DNA of 33,460 nucleotides from Actinomadura sp. KC345 (GTDB taxonomy: Bacteria > Actinomycetota > Actinomycetes > Streptosporangiales > Streptosporangiaceae), in NCBI RefSeq assembly GCF_004348515.1, contig NZ_SMKH01000054.1, forward strand, positions 1-33,460, in the 5' to 3' direction. Under the pieces are notes generated by a model. The model was not told the DNA's origin and did not search any database. It saw nothing but the letters and a program-made list of their open reading frames with translations. The position numbers and the translations under genes are program-made. Of this stretch, positions 1-7,472 are shown piece by piece (within the stretch, counting starts at the first letter, position 1; each line of letters begins with the position of its first letter).

Positions 1-320
1 CCGTGGACGAGAGGGTTCGGCGACGCCCGCAGCCGCCGGCGACGCCCGCCCGCGCCGAACCCGCCCGCGGTGAGCCCCGCCGCGAGTTCGCACACGTCCA
101 CCTTCGCGGCGGCGCGCAGCCGCAGCCGCGTGACGGCGCGTCCGTCCTGACGCGCGCCGGACCAGCGCCGCACGAGGCCCTCGGCGGCGTCGGCGTCCTG
201 CCCGGCGACCAGGATCTCGTCCCGGCGCACCAGGGCCGGACGTCCCGGCACCGGTTCCACCACGACCGCGTCGGGGTGCCGCGCCAGCACCCGCTCCAGC
301 CTCGTCTGCTGATCGAACAT
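1..320 (-). CDS. Partial protein, N-terminus only; possibly an S8-type peptidase N-terminal region
   Basis: An open frame starts at an ATG (320-318) behind a purine-rich GGGAGGGCGGGGG stretch and runs leftward off the window edge without a stop, giving about 106 residues. It begins MFDQQTRLERVLARHPDAVV, is charged, and has neither a signal peptide nor a membrane segment. The visible end contains RASPNPLVHG, which loosely recalls the SPNHV-type segment that precedes the catalytic domain in some actinobacterial subtilisin-like proteins. That resemblance is from memory and weak. No catalytic residue is in view, so the function stays open. It is transcribed divergently from the DUF3145 gene at 642. 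Confidence 0.5.
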   Translation of the reverse strand, partial: MFDQQTRLERVLARHPDAVVVEPVPGRPALVRRDEILVAGQDADAAEGLVRRWSGARQDGRAVTRLRLRAAAKVDVCELAAGLTAGGFGAGGRRRRLRASPNPLVH

Positions 321-641
321 CGGCCCCCGCCCTCCCGCACCGGCGCACGCCTACATCGTGCCGGAAGGGATACCGTATGTGTTCGACCGTGAACACCGAG
401 TCGCGGACGGAGACGGCCGCGCCGCGTTGCGCGACGGCGCCTCCCGGCCGTCCCGGCAGGGGCTACCCTTGTCGGTCGGCGCCGGTGAACGTTGCGCATC
501 CTGAGGTCAAGCGTTCAACAAACGCCGAACTCCCGGTGGTGCGAGACGTGTCGATGATGCACAATGAGGGACGCGGACGCCGACTTGGGACGTACGAGGC
601 CGTAGGGGAAGACGAGCCTCGGTACAGATCCAGGAGGTCCG
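321..641. promoter_or_regulatory. Divergent intergenic region
   Basis: These 321 bases separate two divergent starts and contain no convincing gene. Open frames crossing it have no ribosome binding site and run into the DUF3145 gene out of frame. A perfect 5-bp inverted repeat, GCGTT-caaca-AACGC, lies at 511-525 and could be an operator. The ribosome binding site AGGAGG of the DUF3145 gene is at 632-637. Promoters for both genes must lie here, but I cannot assign -35 and -10 boxes with confidence. Confidence 0.4.
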
Positions 642-1136
642 GTGACCGCACGTGGCGTTTTCTACGTCCACTCCGCGCCGCCTGCGCTGAGCCCGCACAT
701 CGAGTGGGCCGCCGCAGGTGTTCTCGGTGTGCCCGTTTCCCTTGAGTGGGCAGATCAGGCGGCCGCGCCGGGAACGCTGCGCGCCGAGCTGCATTGGGAG
801 GGCAGGCCGGGCACCGCCGCGGGCATCACCTCGGCGCTGCGAAGTTGGAAGCTCGTGCGGTTCGAGGCCACCGAGGACGCCACGCCCGGCACCGACGGCG
901 TCCGCTTCAGCTTCACCCCGTCCCTCGGGGTGTTCACCGGCGTCATCGGCGCCGGCGGCGACATCATGATCCCCGAGGACCGGCTCCGCTCCGTCATGGC
1001 CAACGCCGCCCACGGCAAGATCACCCTGGAGAACGAGCTGGAGCGGCTCCTCGGTACCCCGTGGGACAACGAACTGGAGCCCTTCCGCCGAGCCGGCGAC
1101 GGCGCCCCCGTCCGCTGGCTGCACGCCGCCGTATAG
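642..1136 (+). CDS. DUF3145 family protein
   Basis: This 164-residue protein starts at a GTG four bases after a strong AGGAGG. It begins MTARGVFYVHSAPPALSPHI and fits the actinobacterial DUF3145 family over its full length. Recognisable blocks are HIEWAAAGVLG near residue 20, SWKLVRFEATED near residue 68, and GVFTGVIGAGGDIMIPEDR near residue 96. There is no signal peptide or membrane helix, so it should be cytoplasmic. The biochemical role is unknown. In Streptomyces a DUF3145 gene sits at the end of the fab operon as here (SCO2391, from memory), so a link to fatty-acid synthesis is a contextual inference only. It converges on fabF and shares a terminator with it. Confidence 0.88.
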   Translation: MTARGVFYVHSAPPALSPHIEWAAAGVLGVPVSLEWADQAAAPGTLRAELHWEGRPGTAAGITSALRSWKLVRFEATEDATPGTDGVRFSFTPSLGVFTGVIGAGGDIMIPEDRLRSVMANAAHGKITLENELERLLGTPWDNELEPFRRAGDGAPVRWLHAAV

Positions 1137-1140
1137 GGGA

Positions 1141-1168
1141 ACGGCCCGGCGTGGAAGCGCCGGGCCGT
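1141..1168. terminator. Bidirectional terminator between DUF3145 gene and fabF
   Basis: A perfect 11-bp stem (1141-1151 with 1158-1168) with a 6-base loop lies 4 bases after the DUF3145 stop and 19 bases beyond the fabF stop. It has no T-run, as is usual in GC-rich actinomycetes, and is symmetrical enough to serve both convergent genes. Confidence 0.8.
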
Positions 1169-1187
1169 CTCTTCGGGTGGGGGCTGG

Positions 1188-2495
1188 TCAGAGGTAGCGT
1201 TCGAAGGCGACCGAGACGTTGTGGCCGCCGAAGCCGAAGGAGTTGTTGAGTGCCGCGGCGGGGCCGTCGGGGATCTTGCGGGGTTCGTCGCGGACGATGT
1301 CCAGGTCGGCCTCGTCGTCGAGGTCCTCCAGGTTGGCGACGAACGGGATGAGGCCCTCCTTCAGCGCGAGGACGGTGAAGACCGACTCCAGCGCTCCGGC
1401 GCCGCCGAGCAGGTGCCCGGTCATCGACTTGGTGGCGGTGACGGCCACCCGGGCGGCGGCCTCCTCGCCGAGGCCCGCCTTGATCGAGGCGAGTTCGGCG
1501 ACGTCGCCGGCCGGCGTCGAGGTGGCGTGCGCGTTGATGTGGACGAGGTCGGCGGGCTCCAGGCCGGCGTCCTTCAGCGCACGCTGCATCGCCTTGGCCT
1601 GTCCGGAACCGCTCGGGTCGGGCAGCACGATGTCGTAGGCGTCGCCGGAGTAGCCGCAGCCCGAGGCGATGCCGTTGATCTGCGCGCCGCGGGCGAGGGC
1701 GTGCTCCTCCGATTCGAGGATCATCACGGCGGCGCCCTCGCCGAGCACGAACCCGTCGCGGTTCTTGTCGTAGGGGCGGGACGCGCGCTCCGGCGCCTCG
1801 TTGCGGGTCGACATCGCGCGCATGGCGCCGAACGACGCCATCTGCAGGGGGTGTATGCACGACTCGGTGCCGCCGCAGATCACCACGTCGGCGCGGCCCG
1901 CGCGGATCATGTCGATGGCGTAGCCGACGGCCTCGCCGCTGGACGCGCAGGCGCTGACCAGGGCGTGCGAGCCGGCCATCGCGCCGAACTCGATGCCGAC
2001 GTGCCCGGACGCGCCGTTCGGCATCAGCATCGGGACGGTGAAGGGCGAGACCCGCGACCAGCCCTTCTCCCTGAAGACGTCGTAGCTGTTGAGCGCGGTG
2101 TGCAGGCCGCCGATGCCGCTGGAGAACACGACACCGAGACGCTCGCCGTCCACGGCGAAGCCGCCCTCGACGCCCGAGTGCTCCTCCGGCTTCTTGCTCT
2201 TGCGCGACGCGGCCGGGGCGAACCCGGCGTCGGTCCACGCCTCGCGGGCGGAGATCAGCGCGATCGACTGGTTGCGGTCGAGCCGGCGCAGCGTCTGCTT
2301 CGGCATGACCTCGGACGGGTCGACCTTCAGCGTCGCGGCGAACTGGACCGGCAGTTCATCGACTCCCTCCCAGGGCAGCTTCCGGACCCCCGACTCTCCG
2401 GCGAGCAGGGCGGACCAGGTCGACGGCAGGTCTCCGCCGAGTGGGGTCGTTGCACCGAGACCCGTCACGACGACTCTGGTCTGGCTCTTGCTCAT
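1188..2495 (-). CDS. fabF: Beta-ketoacyl-ACP synthase II (KAS II)
   Basis: This condensing enzyme of type II fatty-acid synthesis elongates acyl-ACP with malonyl-ACP in the cytoplasm. The 435-residue protein is full length for the family. It shows the thiolase-fold active site: nucleophile Cys183 in VSACASSGEAVG, His323 in NAHATSTPAGD, Lys356 in TKSMTGH, and His361 just after it. The C-terminal glycine-rich loop NNSFGFGGHN is also present. The ATG start has AAGGAGC eight bases upstream. Residues 97-116 (ASRKSKKPEEHSGVEGGFAV) form a hydrophilic insertion. It is the last gene of the leftward fabD-fabH-acpP-fabF operon and is separated from acpP by a strong hairpin. Confidence 0.96.
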   Translation of the reverse strand: MSKSQTRVVVTGLGATTPLGGDLPSTWSALLAGESGVRKLPWEGVDELPVQFAATLKVDPSEVMPKQTLRRLDRNQSIALISAREAWTDAGFAPAASRKSKKPEEHSGVEGGFAVDGERLGVVFSSGIGGLHTALNSYDVFREKGWSRVSPFTVPMLMPNGASGHVGIEFGAMAGSHALVSACASSGEAVGYAIDMIRAGRADVVICGGTESCIHPLQMASFGAMRAMSTRNEAPERASRPYDKNRDGFVLGEGAAVMILESEEHALARGAQINGIASGCGYSGDAYDIVLPDPSGSGQAKAMQRALKDAGLEPADLVHINAHATSTPAGDVAELASIKAGLGEEAAARVAVTATKSMTGHLLGGAGALESVFTVLALKEGLIPFVANLEDLDDEADLDIVRDEPRKIPDGPAAALNNSFGFGGHNVSVAFERYL

Positions 2496-2537
2496 AGCAG
2501 GTGCTCCTTGAGGACTGTGGGGGAGAAGGGTCGGGCA

Positions 2538-2568
2538 CGCCGCCGCACGGTCCGGCCGTGCGGCGGCG
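2538..2568 (-). terminator. Intra-operon hairpin between acpP and fabF (possible attenuator)
   Basis: A perfect 13-bp GC-rich stem (2538-2550 with 2556-2568) with a 5-base loop lies in the 88-base gap between the acpP stop and the fabF start. It could act as a partial terminator or as a processing or stability element giving more ACP message than FabF message. The structure is seen; the function is inferred. Confidence 0.65.
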
Positions 2569-2583
2569 CGCCGTTCCCGAGGT

Positions 2584-2835
2584 TCAGCTCTGGAGGTTCT
2601 GGACGAAGTTGATGACGTCCTTGACCGTCTTCAGGTTCCGCAGCTCGTCGTCGGGAATCTCGACGCCGAACTGGTCCTGGGCGGCCACGGCGATCTCCAC
2701 CATCGACAGCGAGTCGATGTCGAGGTCGTCGATGAAGTTCTTGTCGGGGGTCACCTCGGACTTGTCGATGCCGACGATGTCGTCGATGATCTCGGCGAGG
2801 CCGTCCAGGATCTGCTGTTCGGTGGCGACTGCCAT
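2584..2835 (-). CDS. acpP: Acyl carrier protein
   Basis: This acidic 83-residue protein is the carrier of growing acyl chains in type II fatty-acid synthesis. The phosphopantetheine attachment site is Ser42 in DLDIDSLSMVE, and the four-helix ACP layout fits over the whole length. The ATG start is preceded by AAGGAGAA about nine bases upstream. An in-frame open frame continues upstream across fabH, but the ribosome site and the normal ACP length fix this start. It lies between fabH and fabF as in other actinomycetes. Confidence 0.96.
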   Translation of the reverse strand: MAVATEQQILDGLAEIIDDIVGIDKSEVTPDKNFIDDLDIDSLSMVEIAVAAQDQFGVEIPDDELRNLKTVKDVINFVQNLQS

Positions 2836-2891
2836 GGTTCTGCGTTCTCCTTCGGTGGGTTGGTCCAGAGCCTGCGAGCAGGCGTGACGGC

Positions 2892-3860
2892 CTACGGGAT
2901 CTGGATGACTTGGGCAGCGTAGGACAGTCCGGCGCCGAACCCGACCAGGAGGGCCGGTGCGCCGGACGGCACGTCGCCGCGTTCGATCATTCGGGACAGG
3001 GCCAGCGGGATGGAGGCTCCCGAGGTGTTGCCCGACTGGACGATGTCGTCGGCCACGACGGCGTCCGTGGCCTTCACCTTGCGGGCGATCGCCTCGATGA
3101 TCCGCAGGTTGGCCTGGTGCGGGACGACGGCGGCGAGGTCCTGGGGCTTGATCCCCGCGCGCTCGCACGCCTCGACCGCGATCGGGGCGATCGCGGAGGT
3201 GGCCCAGCGGAAGACCGCCTGCCCCTCCTGCCGGATGAACGAGTGCCGGTCCTCGATGATGATCTTGTCGTACTTGTCGCCGGCGCTGCCCCACACGACC
3301 GGGCCGATGCCGGGGGAGTCGCTGCCGGTCACCACGGCCGCGCCGGCGCCGTCCGCGAAGATGATGCAGGTGGAGCGATCGGTCCAGTCGATCCACTGGG
3401 ACATCTTCTCCGAGCCGACGACCAGCACGTTGCGCGCGCTTCCGGCGCGGACCGCGGCGCTCGCGGTGGCGAGCGCGTAGCAGAAGCCGGCGCAGGCGGC
3501 GTTGATGTCGAACGCGCCGGGCGCCCCGATGCCGAGCCGGTGCGCCACCTGGGCGGCGTGGCCGGGCATCGGCGACTCCGCCGAGCAGGTCGCCAGGATG
3601 ACCAGGTCGATGTCGGACGGCGCGAGCCCGCTGCCCGCCAGGGCCTTGCCGCCGGCGTGCACGCCGAGCTCGACGATGCCCTCGTCGTCGCCGGCGATGC
3701 GGCGCTCGGCGATGCCGACGCGGCTGCGGATCCACGCGTCGTCGGTGTCGACGGTCCGTGCGAGCTCGTCGTTGGTGACGACCCGGGCCGGCCGGTAGTC
3801 GCCGAACGCGAGGATGCGGGCGCCGGCGGTCGCCTCGGGGATGCTGAGCGCCCCGGTCAT
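2892..3860 (-). CDS. fabH: Beta-ketoacyl-ACP synthase III (KAS III)
   Basis: This enzyme starts fatty-acid synthesis by condensing an acyl-CoA primer with malonyl-ACP; in actinomycetes it usually accepts branched primers. The 322-residue protein has the complete Cys-His-Asn triad: Cys123 in INAACAGFCYAL, His248 in VVPHQANLRII, and Asn278 in SGNTSGAS. The C-terminal GFGAGLSYAAQVI block is present. Its ATG overlaps the fabD stop by four bases (ATGA), so translation is probably coupled. Primer preference cannot be read from the sequence. Confidence 0.96.
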   Translation of the reverse strand: MTGALSIPEATAGARILAFGDYRPARVVTNDELARTVDTDDAWIRSRVGIAERRIAGDDEGIVELGVHAGGKALAGSGLAPSDIDLVILATCSAESPMPGHAAQVAHRLGIGAPGAFDINAACAGFCYALATASAAVRAGSARNVLVVGSEKMSQWIDWTDRSTCIIFADGAGAAVVTGSDSPGIGPVVWGSAGDKYDKIIIEDRHSFIRQEGQAVFRWATSAIAPIAVEACERAGIKPQDLAAVVPHQANLRIIEAIARKVKATDAVVADDIVQSGNTSGASIPLALSRMIERGDVPSGAPALLVGFGAGLSYAAQVIQIP

Positions 3861-4810
3861 GCCTGGTTCGCCTTGATCAGCTCGCGGGCCTTGTCCAGGT
3901 CCGCGGGGGTCTTGCAGGCGACCAGGTCGATCCCCTTCAGCTCGCGGCGGGCGAGGCCGGTCAACGTCCCGGCGGGCGGCAGCTCGATGATCGCGGTGAC
4001 GCCCAGCTCCCGCATGGTGTCCATGCAGGAGTCCCAGCGGACCGGGGTGCTGACCTGCTCGACGATCCGGTCGGCGAAGTCGCGCCCGGACGTGACGACG
4101 GCGCCGTCACGGTTCTGCAGCAGCCGCGGCCCCGGGTCGGCGACGGGCACGCCGGACGCGAGGCGGCGGAGCGTGTCGACGGCGGGCGCCATGTGCGGGG
4201 TGTGGAAGGCCCCGGCGACCGACAGCGGGCGGAGCCGCGCCTTGGCGGGCGGCTCGTCGGCGAACTCGGCGAGGCGCTCCATGGTCCCGGCGGCGACGAT
4301 CTGCCCCGCGCCGTTGACGTTGGCGGGCGTGAGCCCGTGCTTGTCGATGGAGGCGAGGACCTCGTCGGCGTCGCCGCCGAGTACGGCGGTCATCCCGGTC
4401 TCGGTGACGGCGGCGGCGTCGGCCATCGCCCGTCCCCGCTCCCGGACGAGAACCAGCGCGGCCTCCGGGGACATGACCCCGGCGATGGCGCCGGCGGCCA
4501 GTTCCCCGACGCTGTGACCTGCCACCGCGTCCGGCCGGATGGGGCCGCCCGCGTAGGGGTGGCCCTCGGGCCGGACGAGATCCTCGAAGAGGACGTCGTG
4601 GGCGGCGAGCGCGGCGGCGACCAGCAGCGGCTGGGCGACGGCGGTGTCACGGATCTCCTCGGCGTCCGCCTCCGTCCCGTACCGGACCAGGTCGAGCCCC
4701 GTGACGGCCGACCACCAGGCGAGACGGTCGGCGACTCCGGGTATCTCTAGCCATGGCTGCAGGAAGCCGGGGGATTGGGCGCCCTGGCCGGGCGATGCGA
4801 GGAGAATCAC
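3857..4810 (-). CDS. fabD: Malonyl-CoA:ACP malonyltransferase
   Basis: This enzyme transfers malonyl units from CoA to ACP, supplying the extender for FabH and FabF. The 317-residue protein has the N-terminal SPGQGAQ motif, nucleophile Ser100 in AGHSVGELAAG, Arg125 in VRERGRAM for carboxylate binding, and His203 in GAFHTPHM. The start is a GTG at 4810 with only a weak ribosome site. It is the first gene of the fab operon, about 95 bases downstream of the fasR stop. It may also serve any type II polyketide synthase in the cell, which is known for the family but not shown here. Confidence 0.95.
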   Translation of the reverse strand: MILLASPGQGAQSPGFLQPWLEIPGVADRLAWWSAVTGLDLVRYGTEADAEEIRDTAVAQPLLVAAALAAHDVLFEDLVRPEGHPYAGGPIRPDAVAGHSVGELAAGAIAGVMSPEAALVLVRERGRAMADAAAVTETGMTAVLGGDADEVLASIDKHGLTPANVNGAGQIVAAGTMERLAEFADEPPAKARLRPLSVAGAFHTPHMAPAVDTLRRLASGVPVADPGPRLLQNRDGAVVTSGRDFADRIVEQVSTPVRWDSCMDTMRELGVTAIIELPPAGTLTGLARRELKGIDLVACKTPADLDKARELIKANQA

Positions 4811-4875
4811 AGCGCCCAGCTTGCCGCGAACGCCCTCGACCCACGATGCGGATCACCACGAACTTTCGTCGAGGC

Positions 4876-4897
4876 GCTTTGTAAGACCCCTACAAGC
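4876..4897. promoter_or_regulatory. Inverted repeat upstream of fabD, candidate FasR operator
   Basis: An interrupted palindrome, GCTTTGTA-agacccc-TACAAGC, with a single extra T in the left arm, lies between the fasR stop and the fabD GTG, about 66 bases upstream of fabD. It is the only clear dyad in this gap. FasR of Streptomyces is known to bind the fabD promoter region, so this is the natural candidate site. It could instead be a short terminator for fasR. Confidence 0.45.
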
Positions 4898-4904
4898 TCG
4901 CGGT

Positions 4905-6149
4905 TTACGCGCGTGTCTGGAAGCGGCCCAGGACCAGGGCGATGCGGAGGGTGAAGGCGTTGCGGCCGTCCGTGGGGGACAGGCCGGTGAGTTCGGCCAC
5001 GCGGCGCAGGCGGTAGCGCACGGTGTTGGGGTGGACGAACAGGAGGCGCGCGGTGGCCTCCAGCGACGAGCCCTGCTCCAGGTAGGTGGTGAGCGTGTCG
5101 AGGAGCGGGGCGCCGGCGGCGAGCATCGGGTTGTAGACGCTCTCCACCAGGTAGAGGCGCGCCTCGTCATCGCCGTCCAGCGCGCGTTCGGGCAGCAGCT
5201 CGGTCGCCTCGACCGGGCGGGGCGCGTCCGGCCAGCCGGCGGCGGAGCGGAGCCCGGCCACGGCGGCCTGCGCCGAGCGGGTCGAGTCGTAGAGGTCGGC
5301 GACCTGCGGACCGACGACGACCGGGCCCGGTCCGCACTTGGCGGCGATGGGACGCGCCGCCTCCATGGGGTCGGTGTCGCCGCCCACGATGGCGATGACC
5401 CGGTGCCCCTGGACTCCGGCCAGCACGTCGGCGCGCGCGCGGCGCGCGGCGAGCTGCATCTGGTCGATCGTGACCTCGGGCTCTTCGTCCTCAGGCGTGA
5501 ACCCCGCGATGACCGTCACGGGCTTGGACGTCCACCCCAGGGCCGCCGCCCAGGAGTGCATGCCGTCGTCGACCTCGCCGCGCAGCACGGCGTTGACGAC
5601 CAGGGCTTCCAGCCGGGCGTCCCAGGCGGCGCGCGTCTCGGCGGCGCGCGCGTACACCTGGGCGGCGCCGAACGCCACGTCCCGGGTGTAGCGCAGGATG
5701 GCCTCGCGGAGCTGGGCCTCGCCGCCGGGCGCGGCCAGCTCGCCCAGCCGCGTCTCCACCACGTCGATGATGACGCGGATCATGTCGATCGTGTGATGCA
5801 GCTTGATGGCGCGCAGCAGCTCGCGGGGCGCGGTGCCGAACACCTCGCCGGCGATGGCCGGACGGGTCTGCTCGCTGTTCTTGAACCACTCGACGAACGC
5901 CGCGATGCCCGCCTGGGCGACGAGGCCGATCCAGGAGCGCTGGTCGGCCGGCATGCGCCGGAACCAGGGGAGGTGCTCCTCCATGCTGCTCAAGGCGGCG
6001 GTGCCGAACGTCCCCATCGCCTTCTCCAGGCGCTGGGTGGTCTGCTCGCGGATCTCGGCCTCGCTCGGGGTGTCCACAACCCCAGAGTGCCACCACCACG
6101 GCGGTGACCCGTCCGGAAACGAGCGAACCGCGTCAGCGCGGAGTGACAT
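4905..6149 (-). CDS. fasR: PucR-family activator of the fatty-acid operon (FasR-like)
   Basis: This predicted regulator resembles Streptomyces FasR (SCO2386), which activates fabDHPF. The central part has RSWIGLVAQAGIAAFVEWF and FGTAPRELLRAI blocks. The C-terminus carries the PucR helix-turn-helix signature LLFVHPNTVRYRLRRVAEL, followed by FTLRIALVLGRFQ. There is no membrane segment. I chose the ATG at 6149 because GGGGAGGAG lies five bases upstream, giving 414 residues. A GTG at 6077 would give 390 residues beginning VDTPSEAEIREQT and fits where homology seems to start, but it has a poor ribosome site. It lies directly upstream of fabD on the same strand, as in Streptomyces. Confidence 0.9.
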   Translation of the reverse strand: MSLRADAVRSFPDGSPPWWWHSGVVDTPSEAEIREQTTQRLEKAMGTFGTAALSSMEEHLPWFRRMPADQRSWIGLVAQAGIAAFVEWFKNSEQTRPAIAGEVFGTAPRELLRAIKLHHTIDMIRVIIDVVETRLGELAAPGGEAQLREAILRYTRDVAFGAAQVYARAAETRAAWDARLEALVVNAVLRGEVDDGMHSWAAALGWTSKPVTVIAGFTPEDEEPEVTIDQMQLAARRARADVLAGVQGHRVIAIVGGDTDPMEAARPIAAKCGPGPVVVGPQVADLYDSTRSAQAAVAGLRSAAGWPDAPRPVEATELLPERALDGDDEARLYLVESVYNPMLAAGAPLLDTLTTYLEQGSSLEATARLLFVHPNTVRYRLRRVAELTGLSPTDGRNAFTLRIALVLGRFQTRA

Positions 6150-6167
6150 CGGACTCCTCCCCGGGCG

Positions 6168-6189
6168 CGACGGTCCTCCGGAACCGTCG
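6168..6189. promoter_or_regulatory. Inverted repeat in the fasR leader
   Basis: A perfect 7-bp repeat, CGACGGT-cctccgga-ACCGTCG, ends 18 bases before the preferred fasR ATG. It could be an operator for autoregulation or a hairpin in the leader RNA. No binding protein can be named from the sequence. Confidence 0.35.
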
Positions 6190-6278
6190 GGCGCGCGGCG
6201 AGATCGTCTCGCGTGGCGGCGGCATCGTGGTCTTTCTACCATCCAAGATCGTCCGGCCGGTCCCGGCGGGCGCCCGGC

Positions 6279-7472
6279 TCAGCGGACTCTTGGTGAGATG
6301 TCCGGCACCGCGCTCGTGTGCGCCGTGTGGTTCGCGTCACGTGCGGGCCGGCGCGGGCGTTCGAACCCGCGGACCAGGATCCAGATGGCCGCGAGCGCGC
6401 CGGCGCAGACCGCCAGCCAGGGCAGCCTCTCCGCGATCCACGCGGGCCGGTCGGGTGCGGTGTGCAGCCCCGGCAGGCCGCCGAACGCGAGCAGCGTTCC
6501 CGTGGTGACCGCCAGCAGCGCCGTCTGGTGCCACAGGAAGATCGTCATGGCGGAGCGGTTGGCGCCGGCGATCGCCGAGCGGACCCGGGGGCGCCGCGTC
6601 CAGCGGGTCAGCGGCCCGTGCAGCAGCAGCGCCAGGCCCACCTGGGCGAGGCCGAACGCGACCGCCGCGAGCGTGGGCGGGCTGAGGTTGGACACCTCGG
6701 CGCCCGGCACGCCGACCATGCTCGCCGGATACCCCGCGAACAGGATCAGCAGGGCGGCCGCCGCGCCGCCTCCGCCCAGCAGGACGCGCCCCGCCCGGCG
6801 GGAGCCGAGCGCGCCGCCCGCCCAGCCGACGCCCAGGTAGAACGGCACGAGCCAGGCGGTGAAGACGGTGGCCCAGCCCGTCCATCCGGGCGTGTCGAGC
6901 ACGAAGCGGCCGACGTCGACGGCGGCGGTCGCCGCGACGAGGAGGGCGGCGCCCCAGAGGCCGAGCCGGTTCCAGACGGCGGCGATCACCGGCGTCAGCG
7001 CGGTCAGGACCACGTAGACGGCCAGGAACCAGAGCGGGCTGAGCACGAGTTCGACCACGGTGCGAACGCCGTCCGCCGAGAACCCCGCCCGGGACAGGGC
7101 TGCCGCGGCGGGGATCCATGCCGCCGCGAGGACGGGCAGGGGCCGTGCGAAGCGGGCCAGGCGCCGCCGCAGCCTGGGGCCCCACGGCTCGCCGGGACGC
7201 AGGCCCTTCGCCGCGGCGTAGCCGCCGACGAAGAAGAACACCGCGAGCGTCTGCAGCAACCAGGAGATCGGGGCCAGCTCCGGCATCGTGCGCAGCGGGC
7301 TGGTGACCCGCAGATCCGCGCCGGAACCGTCCGCGACGAACGCGGTGACCAGCCAGTGGCCGAGCACCACGCCGAGGATCGCGAAGGCGCGCAGGGCGTC
7401 GACGGCCATGTCGCGGCCTTGCCCGGCCTCCGTTCGGACGGACGGCTCCGTGTCGAGCGCGGTCTCAGGCAC
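6279..7472 (-). CDS. Membrane acyltransferase, acyltransferase-3 (OafA/YrhL) family
   Basis: This 397-residue integral membrane protein belongs to the family that transfers acyl groups, usually acetyl, to cell-surface sugars or antibiotics. After a short cytoplasmic N-terminus comes the conserved block DMAVDALRAFAILGVVLGHW, residues 21-40, whose His is characteristic of the family. About ten hydrophobic segments follow, including FFFVGGYAAAK near 86 and PLWFLAVYVVLTALTPVI near 148. The C-terminus is basic and soluble. The GTG start has GGAGG seven bases upstream and overlaps the hydrolase stop by eight bases, so the two are probably co-translated. The substrate is unknown; pairing with a secreted hydrolase suggests envelope or metabolite modification. 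Confidence 0.88.
   Translation of the reverse strand: MPETALDTEPSVRTEAGQGRDMAVDALRAFAILGVVLGHWLVTAFVADGSGADLRVTSPLRTMPELAPISWLLQTLAVFFFVGGYAAAKGLRPGEPWGPRLRRRLARFARPLPVLAAAWIPAAAALSRAGFSADGVRTVVELVLSPLWFLAVYVVLTALTPVIAAVWNRLGLWGAALLVAATAAVDVGRFVLDTPGWTGWATVFTAWLVPFYLGVGWAGGALGSRRAGRVLLGGGGAAAALLILFAGYPASMVGVPGAEVSNLSPPTLAAVAFGLAQVGLALLLHGPLTRWTRRPRVRSAIAGANRSAMTIFLWHQTALLAVTTGTLLAFGGLPGLHTAPDRPAWIAERLPWLAVCAGALAAIWILVRGFERPRRPARDANHTAHTSAVPDISPRVR

Noticed and set aside
3..392. Plus-strand open frame at the left edge
   Set aside because: It is Arg/Pro-rich without domain features and lies opposite the leftward partial gene, whose start has a purine-rich leader.
2584..3735. A single long fused frame joining acpP to upstream sequence
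   Set aside because: The upstream part is the wrong frame of fabH; acpP has its own ATG and ribosome site at 2835.
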